From Ehretia macrophylla (taxonomy: Eukaryota > Streptophyta > Magnoliopsida > Boraginales > Ehretiaceae): a DNA stretch of 64,000 nucleotides. A program made the position numbers and the translations under genes. Numbering within the stretch: position 1 is the stretch's first letter; each line of letters begins with the position of its first letter. Below the pieces are notes generated by a model. That model was not told the origin of the DNA, searched no databases, and saw nothing but the letters and a program-made list of their open reading frames with translations. Shown one piece after another: positions 23,858 to 36,954 of this stretch. Location of the stretch: positions 120,962,325 through 121,026,324 of the forward strand of contig CM075764.1 in the NCBI GenBank assembly GCA_037974665.1. Direction: 5' to 3'.

Positions 23858-25159
23858 ATGACGATAGGAAGTGGGAAAAAGAATACAACGGCGACGTCGT
23901 ATACACCACCACCATCATCATGTTCGACGCAAGCATACGGAGAGGCATGGTACTGGGACAAAAGATACGGAGGAGCAGAAGCATCAATTCCATTCGATTG
24001 GTACCAGAAGTACACATATATCGCCCCTCTTCTCCACCTTTACATCCCCCACCGCCACCAACGCGTCCTTATGGTCGGTTGTGGCAATTCTGGTACCCCT
24101 TTTTTCCATTTTATTTTATTTTTATTTTCTTCCATTTCATTTCCATGCTATTTTGTGTGTGTATTGTGAGACACTGCCGCCCCCAAATGACATCTGATTA
24201 CATACATGATGCTCGTTCTATTTGGAATATACTACATTCCTCCCCCATTAAAAAATTACCAGCTCGAAGACTATATACTCCTTGGACTGTTCAATCCTAT
24301 TTGGATTTTGTTGCTAATTGTTGTGCTCACAATTAGGCTTACAAATGAATCATGTATATATATTCTCTGATGATCTTAGCATCATCATTCGGTTCAGCTT
24401 TTAGTGAAGGCATGGTTGATGATGGTTATGAGGATGTTGTCAACATCGATATATCTTCTGTGGTGATTCAAGCAATGCACAACAAGTACTCCAATCTTCC
24501 GCAGCTCAAATGTACGTAACTTTAAACATCATCTTGCCCTTCCATTCTTGTATTTATACATGTTATTTTGAAATTAATGGTTTCAGATATGCACAAATGT
24601 CTGTATAATCGTGCAACAAGGAAGTCCATTCCTTGAGGCATTTTTCATCTTAATTAAACTTGCACAAGTAGAAGCAAATATATATATATATAAGAATTAA
24701 TGTATTCATATATCAAAACCAGCTTTCAGCTAGATTATTGACTCCTTGTATTATTTTTTTGTTCGTTTTGCTTCTGGTTATAATGGAATCAGGACATTGT
24801 TAAGAAACAATCCACAGCAAGGGCTTCAGAAAAATTATGCAGCTGTTACTCCTTACGAAATTCTTTGTGTGCAACTGCTTAAAATTTTGCATTGATATCT
24901 TTTACCTTATGAGTCATGTAGTTCGTTTGACATTTCCATAATTTTTGAGCAGATATGCAAATGGATGTCAGAAACATGAGTTCCTTTGAAGCAGGTTGTT
25001 TCGATGCTGTTGTTGATAAAGGTACCTTCCACTGGCACCATTTATCTCTATTTGATCTTTTTGAGAGCACTTGCTTATACATTTTTTTTTTCTTTTTACA
25101 AAATGCTCTTCCAGGAACTTTGGACTCTATTATGGTGAGTACTTTATGTGGCTGTAGGC

Positions 25160-25190
<31 letters not shown>

Positions 25191-25484
25191 TATTCGAGTA
25201 GAACTCATCTCTTATATCAAGTACTTGTCTGCAGTGTGGAACAAATTCTCAGCAAAATGCCGCTAAGATGCTTGAGGAGATTTGCAGGTACATGAAAGAA
25301 GTTTCCCATAGTTTTGAGTTCATATTAGTGGCTTTTATGATATACTTCCTTTTCCTATTTGATTTCTTCACAAATTGAAGCAGTTGATGAAAAACTTTAG
25401 GGTCCTCAAGGATAAAGGAGTATATATTCTGGTAATTACCTTTGACTCTTACACTTGCAAAAAAAAGTTCTCAATTTGCTACAC

Positions 25485-25520
<36 letters not shown>

Positions 25521-26375
25521 TCCGACTGATTCCAAATGTTTTTCAGATTACATATGGAGCACCAATTTACCGACTACAATTGCTAAGAGATTGCTGCTCG
25601 TGGACAATTAAACTACATGCCATAGGTTATCTAAAACTCGTATTTCTAAACAATTTCAGTTTCAGCTTACAATTTATTCAGAGACTTTTCTTCATCTATT
25701 CCTTTCTTCCAAAAGTGTAAAAAGGCAAATAGATTCAGGACTTTCTCAGGCTTTCGTCTATAGAAGATTAAGGTGCTATAGTTCTGATTGGCCTATTTGA
25801 ATCTGTTTGCTTCTCTTCCCGCAGAGGGATGCGAAAGTATGTGAAATGAAAGATACTAGATCTGGAAAATCTGAGCAGTCTTAGAATGAATAATGCAGTA
25901 CTTGTAGTCGTATTATTGGGTAAGAAGTAAGATTTTGGGTAGTACCAGAAAGAACTTTGTGCTACTTTCCACCAACATTCTTCTTTCTTGTCTTAATGAT
26001 CCCCAGTCAAATGGTAGTATCCTATTTTTCACATTCTCATTTGATTGAGACTAGCAAATACCATTTTTCATATCTTTATGTGTACCAATCCCAGAGAAAC
26101 ATCCTTCAGAAGAAAGTGTGGAGCGGAAAACATGGGAGCTGACCTCCCCCATCCCATTAGATAAAGATGGAAGCTCTCTGGAGGCTGTATTGGGAAAGAA
26201 TACTGATGTGCATTATATTTATGTCTGCATTAAGGTCAGTATACTAGTTGCTCTCTGTAGACAATGAACAATTTCCTTTCTTGATATTTCACAGCATTGG
26301 CCTGGACCCTGGAGTTTCCACTGTACCTTAAAAATTTCCTCTATTATTCAGGATGATATGAGGAGGATGGCATGA
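23858..26375 (+). CDS. SAM-dependent methyltransferase, EEF1AKMT/METTL13-like, nine exons
   Basis: Exons: 23858-24092, 24398-24511, 24953-25021, 25115-25134, 25235-25287, 25401-25431, 25547-25625, 26095-26234, 26352-26375. All introns are GT-AG and every junction keeps the frame, giving 254 residues and no internal stop. The protein shows the family layout: WYWDKRYGG and PFDWYQKY near residues 32-50, the SAM-binding motif VLMVGCGNSAFSEGM (residues about 70-84), NIDIS, MQMDVRNMSSFEAG, FDAVVDKGTLDS (post-I and motif IV region), then EEICRVLKDKGVYILITYG and the C-terminal VHYIYVCIK. Relatives methylate lysines of elongation factor 1A; the substrate here is inferred. The start is the first ATG in the frame that yields a protein of normal length. 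Introns 4 and 6 hold TA microsatellites. The promoter region abuts the palindrome. Confidence 0.9.
25159..25182. repeat. TA microsatellite in intron 4 of the methyltransferase gene
   Basis: This is a run of about twelve TA units. A second run lies in intron 6 at about 25487-25516. Both are intronic. Confidence 0.85.
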
Positions 26376-26511
26376 TGCCCGAATCAGCAGCCGGGCCGGG
26401 GATTTTTGAGACGAACAACTTCAACGGTATGAGATTGGCTGATAAGTTAAAGAGGCATAGTTTTGAATTCTGTATAATTACCTCCAAGTGCATCTTCGGT
26501 ATTGTATACAA
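26376..26511 (+). other. Start of the methyltransferase 3' untranslated region
   Basis: This is non-coding sequence between the stop codon and a solo LTR. The sequence after the LTR (29122 on) probably belonged to the same 3' region before insertion. No obvious polyadenylation signal is present before the LTR. Confidence 0.5.
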
Positions 26512-26516
26512 CAGCT

Positions 26517-29116
26517 TGTGACGCCCGGGATTTAGAGCATGTGCATATCATTCATTACATCTCTTTTGTGCATTTAATTGAGTATTTACTTATTTTCTTT
26601 GAAATAATTACTATTCATAACAAAATCGACTGTTCTGATTTTCTGATTTTACATTTTTCTCATAATACTTGTCACTTAGGAGGCGTGGAAAAAATATGGT
26701 TTCGTGCATTGTATGTTCGGATGATGCATTAGAAAAATAATTTATGTACCGTATGAATAGTGTTTTTTTTAAAAGAGAGAATACTTTTGCATTTTTATTG
26801 AATCCACCCATTTAACTTGACTCAAAACCCATTTATACCCACAACCCAAATCTAATATCCAACCCATCAACTCATATAATCATCCTACACATATATATAT
26901 CAAACAAAAATAATAAACACGAAACAAATGCTCAAAATAAGCCAAAAATACCTAAAAATTAGCCAAAAAGCTTATTACGGGAATAGTAACTTTCTTAAAA
27001 AATTGTTCTAGTTCTTGCTATTGTATGATCCTCCAAGCAATCTACAAGTTGTTTAAGCTTCTCCAAGTCCTAATCTAGCATCTACAAGCATTTAGGTGAG
27101 GGATTCATCTAATATGTTGCATTTCAACTTAATGCCTACAAACTTTAATTTTGTGATCTCTTCATATAATGGTTATTTGTACTATTTTATGTTCAATTAC
27201 CTTCTAATATGATCCTAGAACACTCTTTTAAGGTTATATTGTAAGGTTTATAGCTAGAAACTAAAATTGCATTTGAGGAAGATAATGAATAGTAAAATTA
27301 TAGGGTTTTGATCTAAATTGTGTTATTAGCTTGATTTCATGCTATCTAATGAAATCTTGGGTGCTAATGAGCATAGAGTAATGTTTGTATGTGATTAATT
27401 TGTTTGGAATTCGAGTAATTGGGCGAATTTGACTAAATTTACAAAGGGATTTCGGGTGTAAAGTAAATCTGGGTGGAATTGCTCGATATTTTTAGAGTTT
27501 ATAGGGTGAGGGGGAGCTAGAAATGTGGTTATGTCACTTAATTGAATATTGGTTAGGGTACATGTAGTTAAAATGCATAAAGGGGAAATCGGGGCTTTTG
27601 CGGTAAATGCGGGTTATAGGGTCGTTTCAAGGGGCTAGAGGGTGCTAGAAAGTGTACTTAGAATGATTGAATAACTTGTTTGAGAAACTTGAATTGTGAC
27701 CTTGGGTTTAGAGCCTTATTGCGTGGGTTAACAAAGGGGGAATGTGGGAATTGGGAGTTCTAGTGCTTGTATAAACTTGTGGTTGATTGTTGTGTGCTTA
27801 GTTGGTCTTCTATACCCTACGTAAACTATTCGTGAGGTTCCGTGAACTATTTGTGCGGTTTCGTGCAAAGTGTAATGTTAACCCCCCTTTTTGTGCGCTT
27901 GTGGTTATTCATGGATAATGCTTCTATTTCAATTGCATAGTTCTAATGTTCGTTATGTAGTTGTTGCATGATGTTGGTTGTGAATTGTATGCTAGTCTAC
28001 TTGATTGCATGCCGAGTTGTAATGATTTTCTATTTGAATGTTATCTCGATTTCATGATTAATTGGCGTGCGGTGCAAATCACCTGAAAGTACCAGGGTAT
28101 GCCTTCCGAACATGCAAGTGTCGGAGTAATTCCTGAATGTGCCGGAGGCTACCGCCAGAATGTACCGGAGTTTATCTCCTGATTGAGTCAAGCTTGACTA
28201 AGTGAATTTCGTGCTAATCGATTTTAATTGCTATCTTGTCGTGTGAATATCGACTGTGTAACTCTCTCTTGGGCCCTTGTTCCTTGAAGAGTTACCGTGG
28301 ATTGAGATCGTGTAGTTATATCGTATACTTATCTTGGTGTGTTTATCCCTTTTTCCTTGGTATGTGACACTTATTTGTTAATTGTATTTATGTGGGCATT
28401 GTGTGTTATGGATAGCTCGATTGCTTGTTAATTGATTCCATGTTTTTTATGCATTGCACGAAAATGTTTTCGAAAACTTTCCGATTTTATGTCCCCTCCC
28501 TCACTGGGCATACGTGTTGTAGTATACTCATCCCTCTTTCTAACTATTTCAGGATCGTTGTCTTCGGAGTCCGAGGTAAAGGAGGCTTGAGATTTAATTT
28601 GTCCGGATGTGCTTATTGAAGTTATTTGTTCCTATGTACACCTGAGATAATTATGTGTATTTTGAGGCCTACGTGCGTTGTATAAATTGGTTTGTAAGGA
28701 TGTAATGTAAAATTAAAATCTTGAATGATTTAATAGGTGTAGTTGGATGCTTGTGTGAAATGAGATAGGAAATGGTTTAAAGATTTAACCTCTAAATAGG
28801 TTGAATAAAGAACAGTAGAGTGGTATGATAACTGATTTTATAACCTAGTATTTCAATAGCTTATAAGGTCGCATGTTTGCTTGTGTACTTTTGTTGAGGT
28901 TGTTGAGTTTCAAGGCTCGGATGGCCTTGAAGAGTTTGTTGTATGTGTTGCTATCGGAGGACGGGAATTGTGAAGGAATTTTTTGTAGTTATATAGCCTG
29001 TGTGCAAGTATCAGATAGTCCTATAAATATGAGAGACTTTATCTATTTTTTCTCGTTTTTTGTGATCTCAGGAATGAAATCGCGGCCTCCGGTCTCATGA
29101 GAGATCGAGGCGTTAC
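26517..29116 (+). mobile_element. Solo LTR, Ty3-gypsy type, 2.6 kb
   Basis: The segment starts TGTGACGCCCGGGA and ends GAGGCGTTACA, and is flanked by the 5-base duplication CAGCT (26512-26516 and 29117-29121). No primer site, gag-pol or second LTR is present, so it is what remains after LTR-LTR recombination. It shares phrases with the LTRs at 33094 and 60727 (GGTTTCGTGCAAAGTG-like, GCTCGGATGGCCTTGAAG). It is about 140 bases downstream of the methyltransferase stop and could alter its transcript end. Confidence 0.9.
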
Positions 29117-29121
29117 ACAGC

Positions 29122-29343
29122 TAGCCATAGTTTACAGAGCAACTGTTGATTTAATAATCCCAAAAAAACTGTAAAATATTGATTGATAATCAAGTTAAGG
29201 ATGTCATAATGTAGTATAAATCTCTTCTCTTTTCATCTTCCCCTAAAGGCTTAGAAGATACTGCAAAATTACGGTGAACCAGAAAATACTTAATGCCAAC
29301 AAGCCTACAAGGATGGGGCTGCTAAGTGAATCATTAAATATTA
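29122..29343. other. Non-coding stretch between solo LTR and MITE
   Basis: No gene or element is seen. It is probably the displaced downstream flank of the methyltransferase gene. Confidence 0.5.
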
Positions 29344-29346
29344 TAA

Positions 29347-29999
29347 GGTAGCGATTGGTACACTGGAATAGATTTGGGTAGGAATGGAATGAGTCAATGA
29401 ATGTAATGAAATTGGAAATGAAATGAACTTGGGAATGAAAATTACATGTTTGGTATGCTTTAGGAATTAAGAGTAATAATATGAATGATTTGTATAATAT
29501 GACATAATTGTATTTTTATTATTATAGTATTAAAAATAAGAATAAATATAAACATAACCGTAAATAATATAAACATAAATAATAATAATAATAATAATAA
29601 TAACAACAACAACAATAAATAATAAGGCAGTGATTGGTATGTGGGAATGAGTTGAGAATGGAATGACATTTCCAATTCTATTTTAATTCCTATGTTTGGT
29701 ATGAGGGAATGAACTTGAGAATGTCATTCTCAAGGGAATCCCATTCTCACATACATGAGAATAACCATTCCAGACCAAATACATGGGAATGGCATTCCCA
29801 TGTATTTGTGAATCAACTTGACTACCATACCCTTTATAAATAATTTGTTTAATTATTATTATTATGAAAATAATAATAATAATAAAATAATAATAAAAAT
29901 AAAAAATAATAATAGTGATAAAATAATAATAATAATAATTAAAAAAATAATAATATTATTATGAAAATAATAAAAATAAAAATAATAAAAATAAAAAAG

Positions 30000-30033
<34 letters not shown>

Positions 30034-30658
30034 TAATAAAAAAAATAATAATAAAAACAAAAAAAAAAAATAAAAATAATAAAAAAAAAAATAATAATAT
30101 TATTATGAAAATAATAATAATAATAATTATTATTATAATAAAAATGATGATAATAATAATAATAAAAAATAAATAAATAAATAAAATAATAAAAAAAAAT
30201 AAATAATAATAATAAAAATTAAATAATAATAATAATAATAATTATTATTATTATTATTATTATAAAAAATATAATAATATGTTTTTATTAAAAATTATTA
30301 TTATTTTTATTTTTTTTTATATTATTATTATTAGTTATTGTTGTTGTTGTTGTTGTTGTTATTATTATTATTTATTATTTTTATTTTGTTATTATTATTT
30401 ATTGTTGTTGTTATTATTATTATTATTATTTATGTTTATATTGTTTAGGATTATGTTTATATTTATTCTTATTTTTAATACTATAATAAATGGGCAATTA
30501 TGTCATATTATATAAGTCATTTGCATTACTACTCTTAATTCCTAGGGTATACCAAACATGTCATTCTCATTCCCAAGTTCATTCCATTCCCAATTTCATT
30601 TCATTCCTTGGTTCATTCTATTCCTGCCCAAATCTCTTCCAATGTACCAATCATTACC
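29347..30658. mobile_element. Tourist-like (PIF/Harbinger) inverted-repeat element A with AAT-rich interior
   Basis: The terminal repeats are GGTAGCGATTGGTACA on the left and, reverse-complemented, GGTAATGATTGGTACA on the right. Homology extends about 250 bases inward (GGAATGGAATGAG, GTTTGGTATNC, ATTAAGAGTAAT, AATAAATATAAACATAA). TAA flanks both ends (29344-29346 and 30659-30661). TAA duplication and a GG...CC terminus fit PIF/Harbinger MITEs. The middle is (AAT)n. It overlaps element B. Confidence 0.72.
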
Positions 30659-31423
30659 TAATAGTAATAATAATAATAACAAAATAAAAATAATAAATAA
30701 TAAATAATAATAATAACAACAACAACAACAATAGATAATAATAATAAAAATAAAAATAATAACAACAACAACAACAACAATAAATAATAATGATAATAAA
30801 AATAATAATTATTAATAACAAAATAAAAATAAAAATAAAAATAATAACAACAACAACAATTATTATTATTATTATTATCATTATTAAATTGGTATTATTA
30901 TTATTTTTATTTTCGTTTTTATTTTTATCATTATTATTTTACTTTATATTATTATTATTTTTGTTTTTATTATTATTATATTGTTTTATTTATTTATTTA
31001 TTATTATTATTATTATTATCATTTTTATATTTATATTTATATTTATTATAATAATAATAATAATTATTATTATTATTATTATTTTCATAACAATATTATT
31101 ATATTTTTAATTATTTTTATTTTTATTATTTAATCACTATTATTATTTTTATAATAATAATTATTATATTTTTTAATTATTATTATTATTATTGTAAAAC
31201 AAATTATTTATAAAAGTTATGCTATATAAGGGTATGATAGTCAAGTTTATTCCCAAACACATGAGAATGGGTCATTCCTATGTATTTGGTCTGGAATGAC
31301 TATTCTCATGTATGTGGGAATGAGATTCCCTTAGTAATGATATTTTCAAGTTCATTCCCTCATACCAAACATATGAATTAAAATAGAATTGTGAATGTCA
31401 TTCCCACATACCAATCACTACCT
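29626..31423. mobile_element. Tourist-like inverted-repeat element B with AAT-rich interior
   Basis: The ends are GGCAGTGATTGGTATGTGGG and, reverse-complemented, GGTAGTGATTGGTATGTGGG, with about 205-base inverted arms (29626-29835 and 31215-31423) and TAA on both flanks. The arms also contain short internal palindromes around GGGAATG/CATTCCC. It belongs to the same family as element A but is a distinct subtype. Its left arm lies inside A, and A's right arm lies inside B. Confidence 0.72.
29840..31195. repeat. AAT/ATT microsatellite fields
   Basis: Long irregular runs of AAT (29870-30245) switch to ATT (30240-30440). They switch again after A's right arm to AAC/AAT (30661-30860) and then ATT (30860-31195). 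TTG/AAC variants occur in short runs. The long Ile/Lys/Asn/Leu-only open frames here are microsatellite artefacts. The strand switches follow the inverted-repeat symmetry. Confidence 0.9.
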
Positions 31424-31426
31424 AAG

Positions 31427-32552
31427 AGAACAACCATTTTTCCATGAGTCAGCAAAATAGCATCCCTCCAATAGATTCACCATCATGCCATGTGTAATTT
31501 TCTTTTCTTTTTTTTCAACTAAAATTTGCCAAATAAAAGCAATAATTTTATTTTTCATCCATTTATTTGTTTGTTACATATTGAAACTTTTATATTTATC
31601 AACTAAATTATAAAAAGTTAGTTGAATTAAAGCAATAATTTATATTTCTCAACCATCTTATATGTTTATTACACATTCAAACTTCTATATTTATCTACTA
31701 AAATTATAAAAAAGTTATTTGTAATATTCTAAGAGAACAGCCATTTTGCCACGTGTCAGCAAAATAGCATACCTCCAATAGATTCACCATCATGCCATGT
31801 GTAATTTTCTTTTTTTTTCAACTAAAATTTGCCAAATAAAAGCAATAATTTTATTTTTCATCCATTTATTTGTTTGTTACATATTGAAACCTTTATATTT
31901 ATCAACTAAAATTATAAAAAGTTAGCTGAATTAAAGCAATAATTTTTATTTCTCAACCATCTTATCTGTTTATTACATATTCAAACTTGTATATTTATCT
32001 ACTAAAATTATAAAAAGTGAGTTGAATTAGGAATTTAACTTTCAATACATTTCCACAAAATTTAGTTGAGTTATGGACTAAACTTTTGGCATAAACATCC
32101 ATATAGAAACCAATATACTTCTATATGAATTTTGGAATAACAAAATTGTTGAATTATGATTTAATTTTTGACATATTTCTACAAAACTTAGCTAAATTAT
32201 GGATTTAATTTTTGGCACCTTTTTTTGGTCAAAATTTTTTGACATCCATATAGAAACCAATATACTTCTATATGAATTATGACAAAACAAAATTCTTGAG
32301 TTATGACTTAATCTTTGACATAATTTTACAAAACTTAGATAAATTATGGACTTAATTTTTGGCAACTTTTTTTTGTCAAATTTTTTTTTGACACCTTCAT
32401 ACATATTGAAACCAATTAACCAATATTCTTCTACGAAAAGTTTGAAGAAAATTAGCAATATTTTTTTCTATATATATATATATATTAATTTTTAATTAAC
32501 ATGAAATTTTTTTTTCTCTTAATTATTAAAATCATAGATTTATTAAATTATA
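31427..32552. repeat. Tandem units of about 304 bases related to Helitron 5' ends
   Basis: The block GAGAACAACCATTTTTCCA...AAAATAGCATCCCTCCAATAG runs from 31427 and repeats from about 31731 almost unchanged (including CATGCCATGTGTAATTTTC and CATCCATTTATTTGTTTGTTACATATTG). A third, looser set of repeats follows (32095-32460) built on ACCAATATACTTCTATATGAATT. The second unit starts TCTAAGAGAACAGCCATTTT, a form often seen at plant Helitron 5' ends. No coding region. Confidence 0.65.
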
Positions 32553-33093
32553 TCTATCTATACCACATGTAAGCAAATGAGCACCCCTCAAATAATAATC
32601 ATCATGCCATGTGTAAGCAAATAGTCACTCATTCTAAAAATTAATATTATCCTTGAATAAGTGATGCAAAAAAAAAAATTGTTTTTACTATCTTGAATAT
32701 ATATGATAGAATCTAATCCATATTCAAAACTATATCTAATAAAACCTAATCCATATTCAAAACTAACTTGCAGATTTATTAAACCAAATTGTATCTTTAG
32801 TTTGTATCCTACGCACCTTCGCAAAATAACTCTATCTTCATTTAAACTTATTTTTCTCTATAAATCACATGACCCTAATGGGTATATATATGATCTGCAA
32901 TTTTTTTCTTCTGCATTTGTAAAATAGGTGATAGTTATTCATAAAATAAATCTAGGGTCTTTTTATTCAATGACTCCAAGTTATTATTATGTAATTTCTA
33001 ATTAATTTATTGCTCAGTATTATTTTTATTTTTTGTCAAATTATGTGATGTTATGCAATTGGATCAAGTTCTACAAACATTGTTGACAAGATG

Positions 33094-36000
33094 TGTGATG
33101 ACCCGGACCTAGTATATAAACATTTTATTAATTTGCATATATTCATTTTATTAAATTGCACAATTCTTGAAAAACGTGCCACGATAACTATTGTAATCAC
33201 TTAAATTACATTCAATTGGCTTTCCCGAAATAATTATTTTATTATTATTTATTATAATTTATTTTACTAACAATTTAAAATGATGTAATTTCACTATTTG
33301 AATGTGAAGCCTTAAACCCGAGAATAATTATTTTTATTATTATCACAATTTGTATTTATTTAAATTATATTTAATTGATTTACATAAAGTCATTAATTTA
33401 TTACTTTCATTATTGTATTTATTTAATTTATATTTAAATGATTTGTCGGGACACTTATTCTATTATTTTAATTATTTAAAATTATTTTACATGTCTTTAA
33501 ATTAATTTATCTTACTATTCGAACGGGAAGCTCGGGCCCAGATCTGAACGAGCTAGTTTATTATTTTAATAATTATATTTATTTATGTTTCCCGGACCCG
33601 GACGAGCTGGATTATTTTCAATATTAATTATAATTATTTATATTGGATTTAAAAGAGTTATTAGAAATGATTACCTTATGTTTATTATTTATTTACATTT
33701 AATTAATTTAAACTGCCCGAGCCCAGAGAGACTTTTAATTTATTATATATAATTATTCTATGTGCATATTTGACTTATTTGCCCTTCGTTTGGCCTTACT
33801 TGCTTTATGTGATTTAATTTTCAAATTGAACTTGAGTCCGAGTAAAATTTTGAACTGTCTTATTTTTTGAATTTGATATTTTTCCCCCGAATATTATTGT
33901 ATTTAATATATTATTTCATTATTGGATTGTGCATTTTATGTCCCGAGCGTGAAGAAAATAAATATTTGTATTGTCCCTGAGTGAATAGTAAAATTTAATT
34001 AATTTGGGCATTTAGCTTTCTAAATAATTTTCTACTATGTTAAGTAGCCAATTGTATTTTAATAACCCTAATCCTTTAGCTAGACCATTTATTTACTTAA
34101 CTTATGTATAAAAGTACATATATTAGTTAGTAGATTAAAGCAAAAAAATTAAAAATTAAAAAAAAAATAGCAAAAGAAAGAAAATGAAATTTGATCAGCA
34201 GCAACAAGGAAAATGGTGAGGCACTATTTGATCTATGCTTTCTTTTTGCCAACTAGATAACCTTATATACTTATATTATTTGTTAACTAAGCAAAAACAA
34301 TAGTCAAAGATACCAAAAGAAAAAGAATTGAACTCGTGAGCAGCAGCAGCAAAAGAAAAAAAAAACGTGAAGGATTTGAGCTTAGGGTTGACTTCTTTCT
34401 TCATTTTTCTTCCATTCTTTCTTGGATTAAAGGTGGTTCTAGCTATTTTCTTTCCTTTCCTAACTTTACCAAGGTGAAGGAGTTTACATTTATAGCGTTT
34501 TAAAGTTTGTGTCAATTTTTGAGTTTTTGTGATTTGTTGATTGTAGCTATTGAAATGCTCAAATATGGTGTTATACACGCTTTACACGTTATGTGGACCT
34601 TGCTAGCTTAGTTTACAAGCATAATCCATGATTGAATGCTTGAGTGTATGAAAGAGGCAATGAATAGTAATTAATTTTAGGGTTTCGTTTTTAATTGCTA
34701 TTTAGAGTGAATTGATACTTCCTTTAGATGCTCTAGACATTATTGAAACAAGTTAGAAGCTCACATATAGTTAATTTGCCCGAAATTGAGTTAAAATGCA
34801 AATTAGCTAACTTTTTAAAAAGGGGTTTTTATGAAATGTAATCCGGGCACATTTGTACTTTAGATTAGCTATCCATGGGGTATGGAAGCACTATTGGTAC
34901 TTTCGTTGCGTTAAATTGGGGCCCGATTAAGGTAGTTGTAGTTAAAATCCACTCAGGGCCTTCCCGAGCTTTTGTCTCCAGAGCGGGTTTTCAGGGTTTG
35001 GATATGTGTCTTTTGGTATCCTTAGGAATGTAGTAAGATTAGTTTATAGAATTGGGGCTTTGAATTTCGTTTAGAAGAAGAATTGCATGGTTATAAAAGG
35101 GAAAAATGTGAGATTTGGTTGTTTTAGTGCTTGTATGAGCTTGTAGTTGCTTGTTATGTGTCTATATGCATGTCTAATGTAGATTTAAGCTATTTGTAGA
35201 GTTTCGTGGAAAATGTGTTGATAACCCCTTGGTGCACCTATATAGTTATTCTCATGTTTAATGCTTATATGTTGTTAGGATGTTCATATTGCTTGTATTT
35301 AGTGTTGCATGATTGAAGTTATGCTTAAGACTTGTACACTAGACTACTAGAATAGTTGCTTGGAACATATGTTAAGTTTAAGCATATAAGGTGGCACCTT
35401 GTTAAGGATAGAATTTTAATACGTATTGTATGCAAAATGAGTGAAACTATAAGTTAGCTAACCTGGATAAATAATTAATAAATGTTGTAGTTAAGGAATA
35501 ACTAAAGTAATGTTTGATCTTAGGTACAAGGTGATTGAGAGTGATGTGAATACAATCTTGTATCTTAGAGCTCGGTAAAGGTGAGAGAGTTTTCATCTCT
35601 TCTGTGCATCGTAACTTAATTTATTGTTTCTAGATTGTATTCATTAGTAAATGATAAAGTTTATATGCGTTATTTATTTGCTATCTTGTGTCTTTTCGTG
35701 TTACCTTTGATTAATTGTGAGGACGACCTACTTTGCCTTTCCTCTTATGTGATATTTGATATACTTGGCTCTCGTGATTTTGACCCAGTGTTGCACAACC
35801 TTTTCGGACATGGTAGCGTCGAGAAACACGGGCGGCATCGGGCTTGCCGTGCTCCCTCAACTACCATGGTGCCTATTCCCTTTCTCTCGCTGAGTATACA
35901 CCAGTACCCCAGAGGCGTGGTTCACCTGCTGGGCATATGGACCTACCTCAAGAGAAAGGGTCGTAGGATCGGTGTATATTCGGAGTACCCCATTTTTGGA

Positions 36001-36856
36001 GGAATAAGGGTTTTGCCGGCACATGCTTGAAGATCTTGGCTCGTGGCTCGTGATTGAAGACAAAGTGGAATCATATCCTTTTATAAAATGTTTAATTACT
36101 TGTTTCAATAGCTTATTTATTTGTGATATTTATGAGTTATCTTGTGCATTTCATGAAAGTATTTCCTCGGTATGTTGCATCACTTCCCTCACTGAGTATA
36201 CCAGTTGTATACTCACCCTCGTTTCTAACACCTTTCAAGTTCAGTACATTCGCAAAGTGATACAGGGAAAGCTCGAGAGTTACCGTGTTTGGTTGTGTTG
36301 GCTTTCATTATTAGTACCTGCGAATCCATGTGAATTAGTAAAGTGGTTTGAATTGTAATTTGATTGGAACTATAGAAACCTGACTTGTAATTGTATTGGA
36401 TCCTATTTGTATTTGATTTGTAGGTGGCCTGTAATAGTTTAATGGACTATGCTATTGTTTAATGGTCGTGCATTCTTGCTTGAGTTAATGGAGTTAATAG
36501 GCTAGATTAATAGACAAGATAATTGGAGAGATAAAGTTAGAATGGTATGATAAGTGACTTTATAACATAGTATTTCAATATTTGAGGCCTATGCATGCTT
36601 GTGTACCAATTTTGTTGAGTCTAGGCTTAGATGGCCTTGAGACGGGGCATAGCTTAATGGTTGAAGTTGGAGTGTATGAAAATGTTGGATTATGGTTTTG
36701 CAGTTGTATCCTGTTATTCGCAAGCTATCGGATAGTCTTTTAAACATGGGAGACTCCGTTCGTTTTCCCTTAAATTTCGTGCCCGGGGTTTGGAATTAGG
36801 TTGAGAATAGCATGACTAATAGAAATCCCGGTTCCGTGAGAGATCGGGGTGTTACA
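33094..36856 (+). mobile_element. Solo LTR, Ty3-gypsy type, 3.76 kb
   Basis: It starts TGTGATGACCCGGACC and ends GATCGGGGTGTTACA, with the 5-base duplication AGATG on both sides (33089-33093 and 36857-36861). The related sequence in Helitron copy 2 at 38139-38143 has the site unoccupied. It holds no primer site or coding region. The 131-codon open frame at 35635-36030 lies within the LTR and shows no motif. Phrases shared with the LTRs at 26517 and 60727 place it in the same broad gypsy group. Confidence 0.9.
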
Positions 36857-36954
36857 AGATGATTGTTGATATAACAATAGTGGAATCGATTTCATAATTA
36901 TTACTAATACTAATTTTTGTTTGCTTATTATTTTTACTTATCACTATTAATTTT

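Noticed and set aside
23734-24336. 200-codon open frame on the plus strand
   Set aside because: It is the wrong frame over methyltransferase exon 1 and intron 1; the true frame starts at 23858 and splices at 24092.
29961-31110. Open frames rich in Ile, Lys, Asn or Leu
   Set aside because: They are readings of AAT/ATT microsatellites with no protein-like composition.
31427-32030. Regular repeats that might suggest a CRISPR array
   Set aside because: There are only two long units of about 304 bases with no short repeat-spacer pattern; the context is a plant genome and Helitron-related.
35635-36030. 131-codon frame in the solo LTR
   Set aside because: It lies wholly within an LTR and has no domain or conserved partner in the related LTRs.
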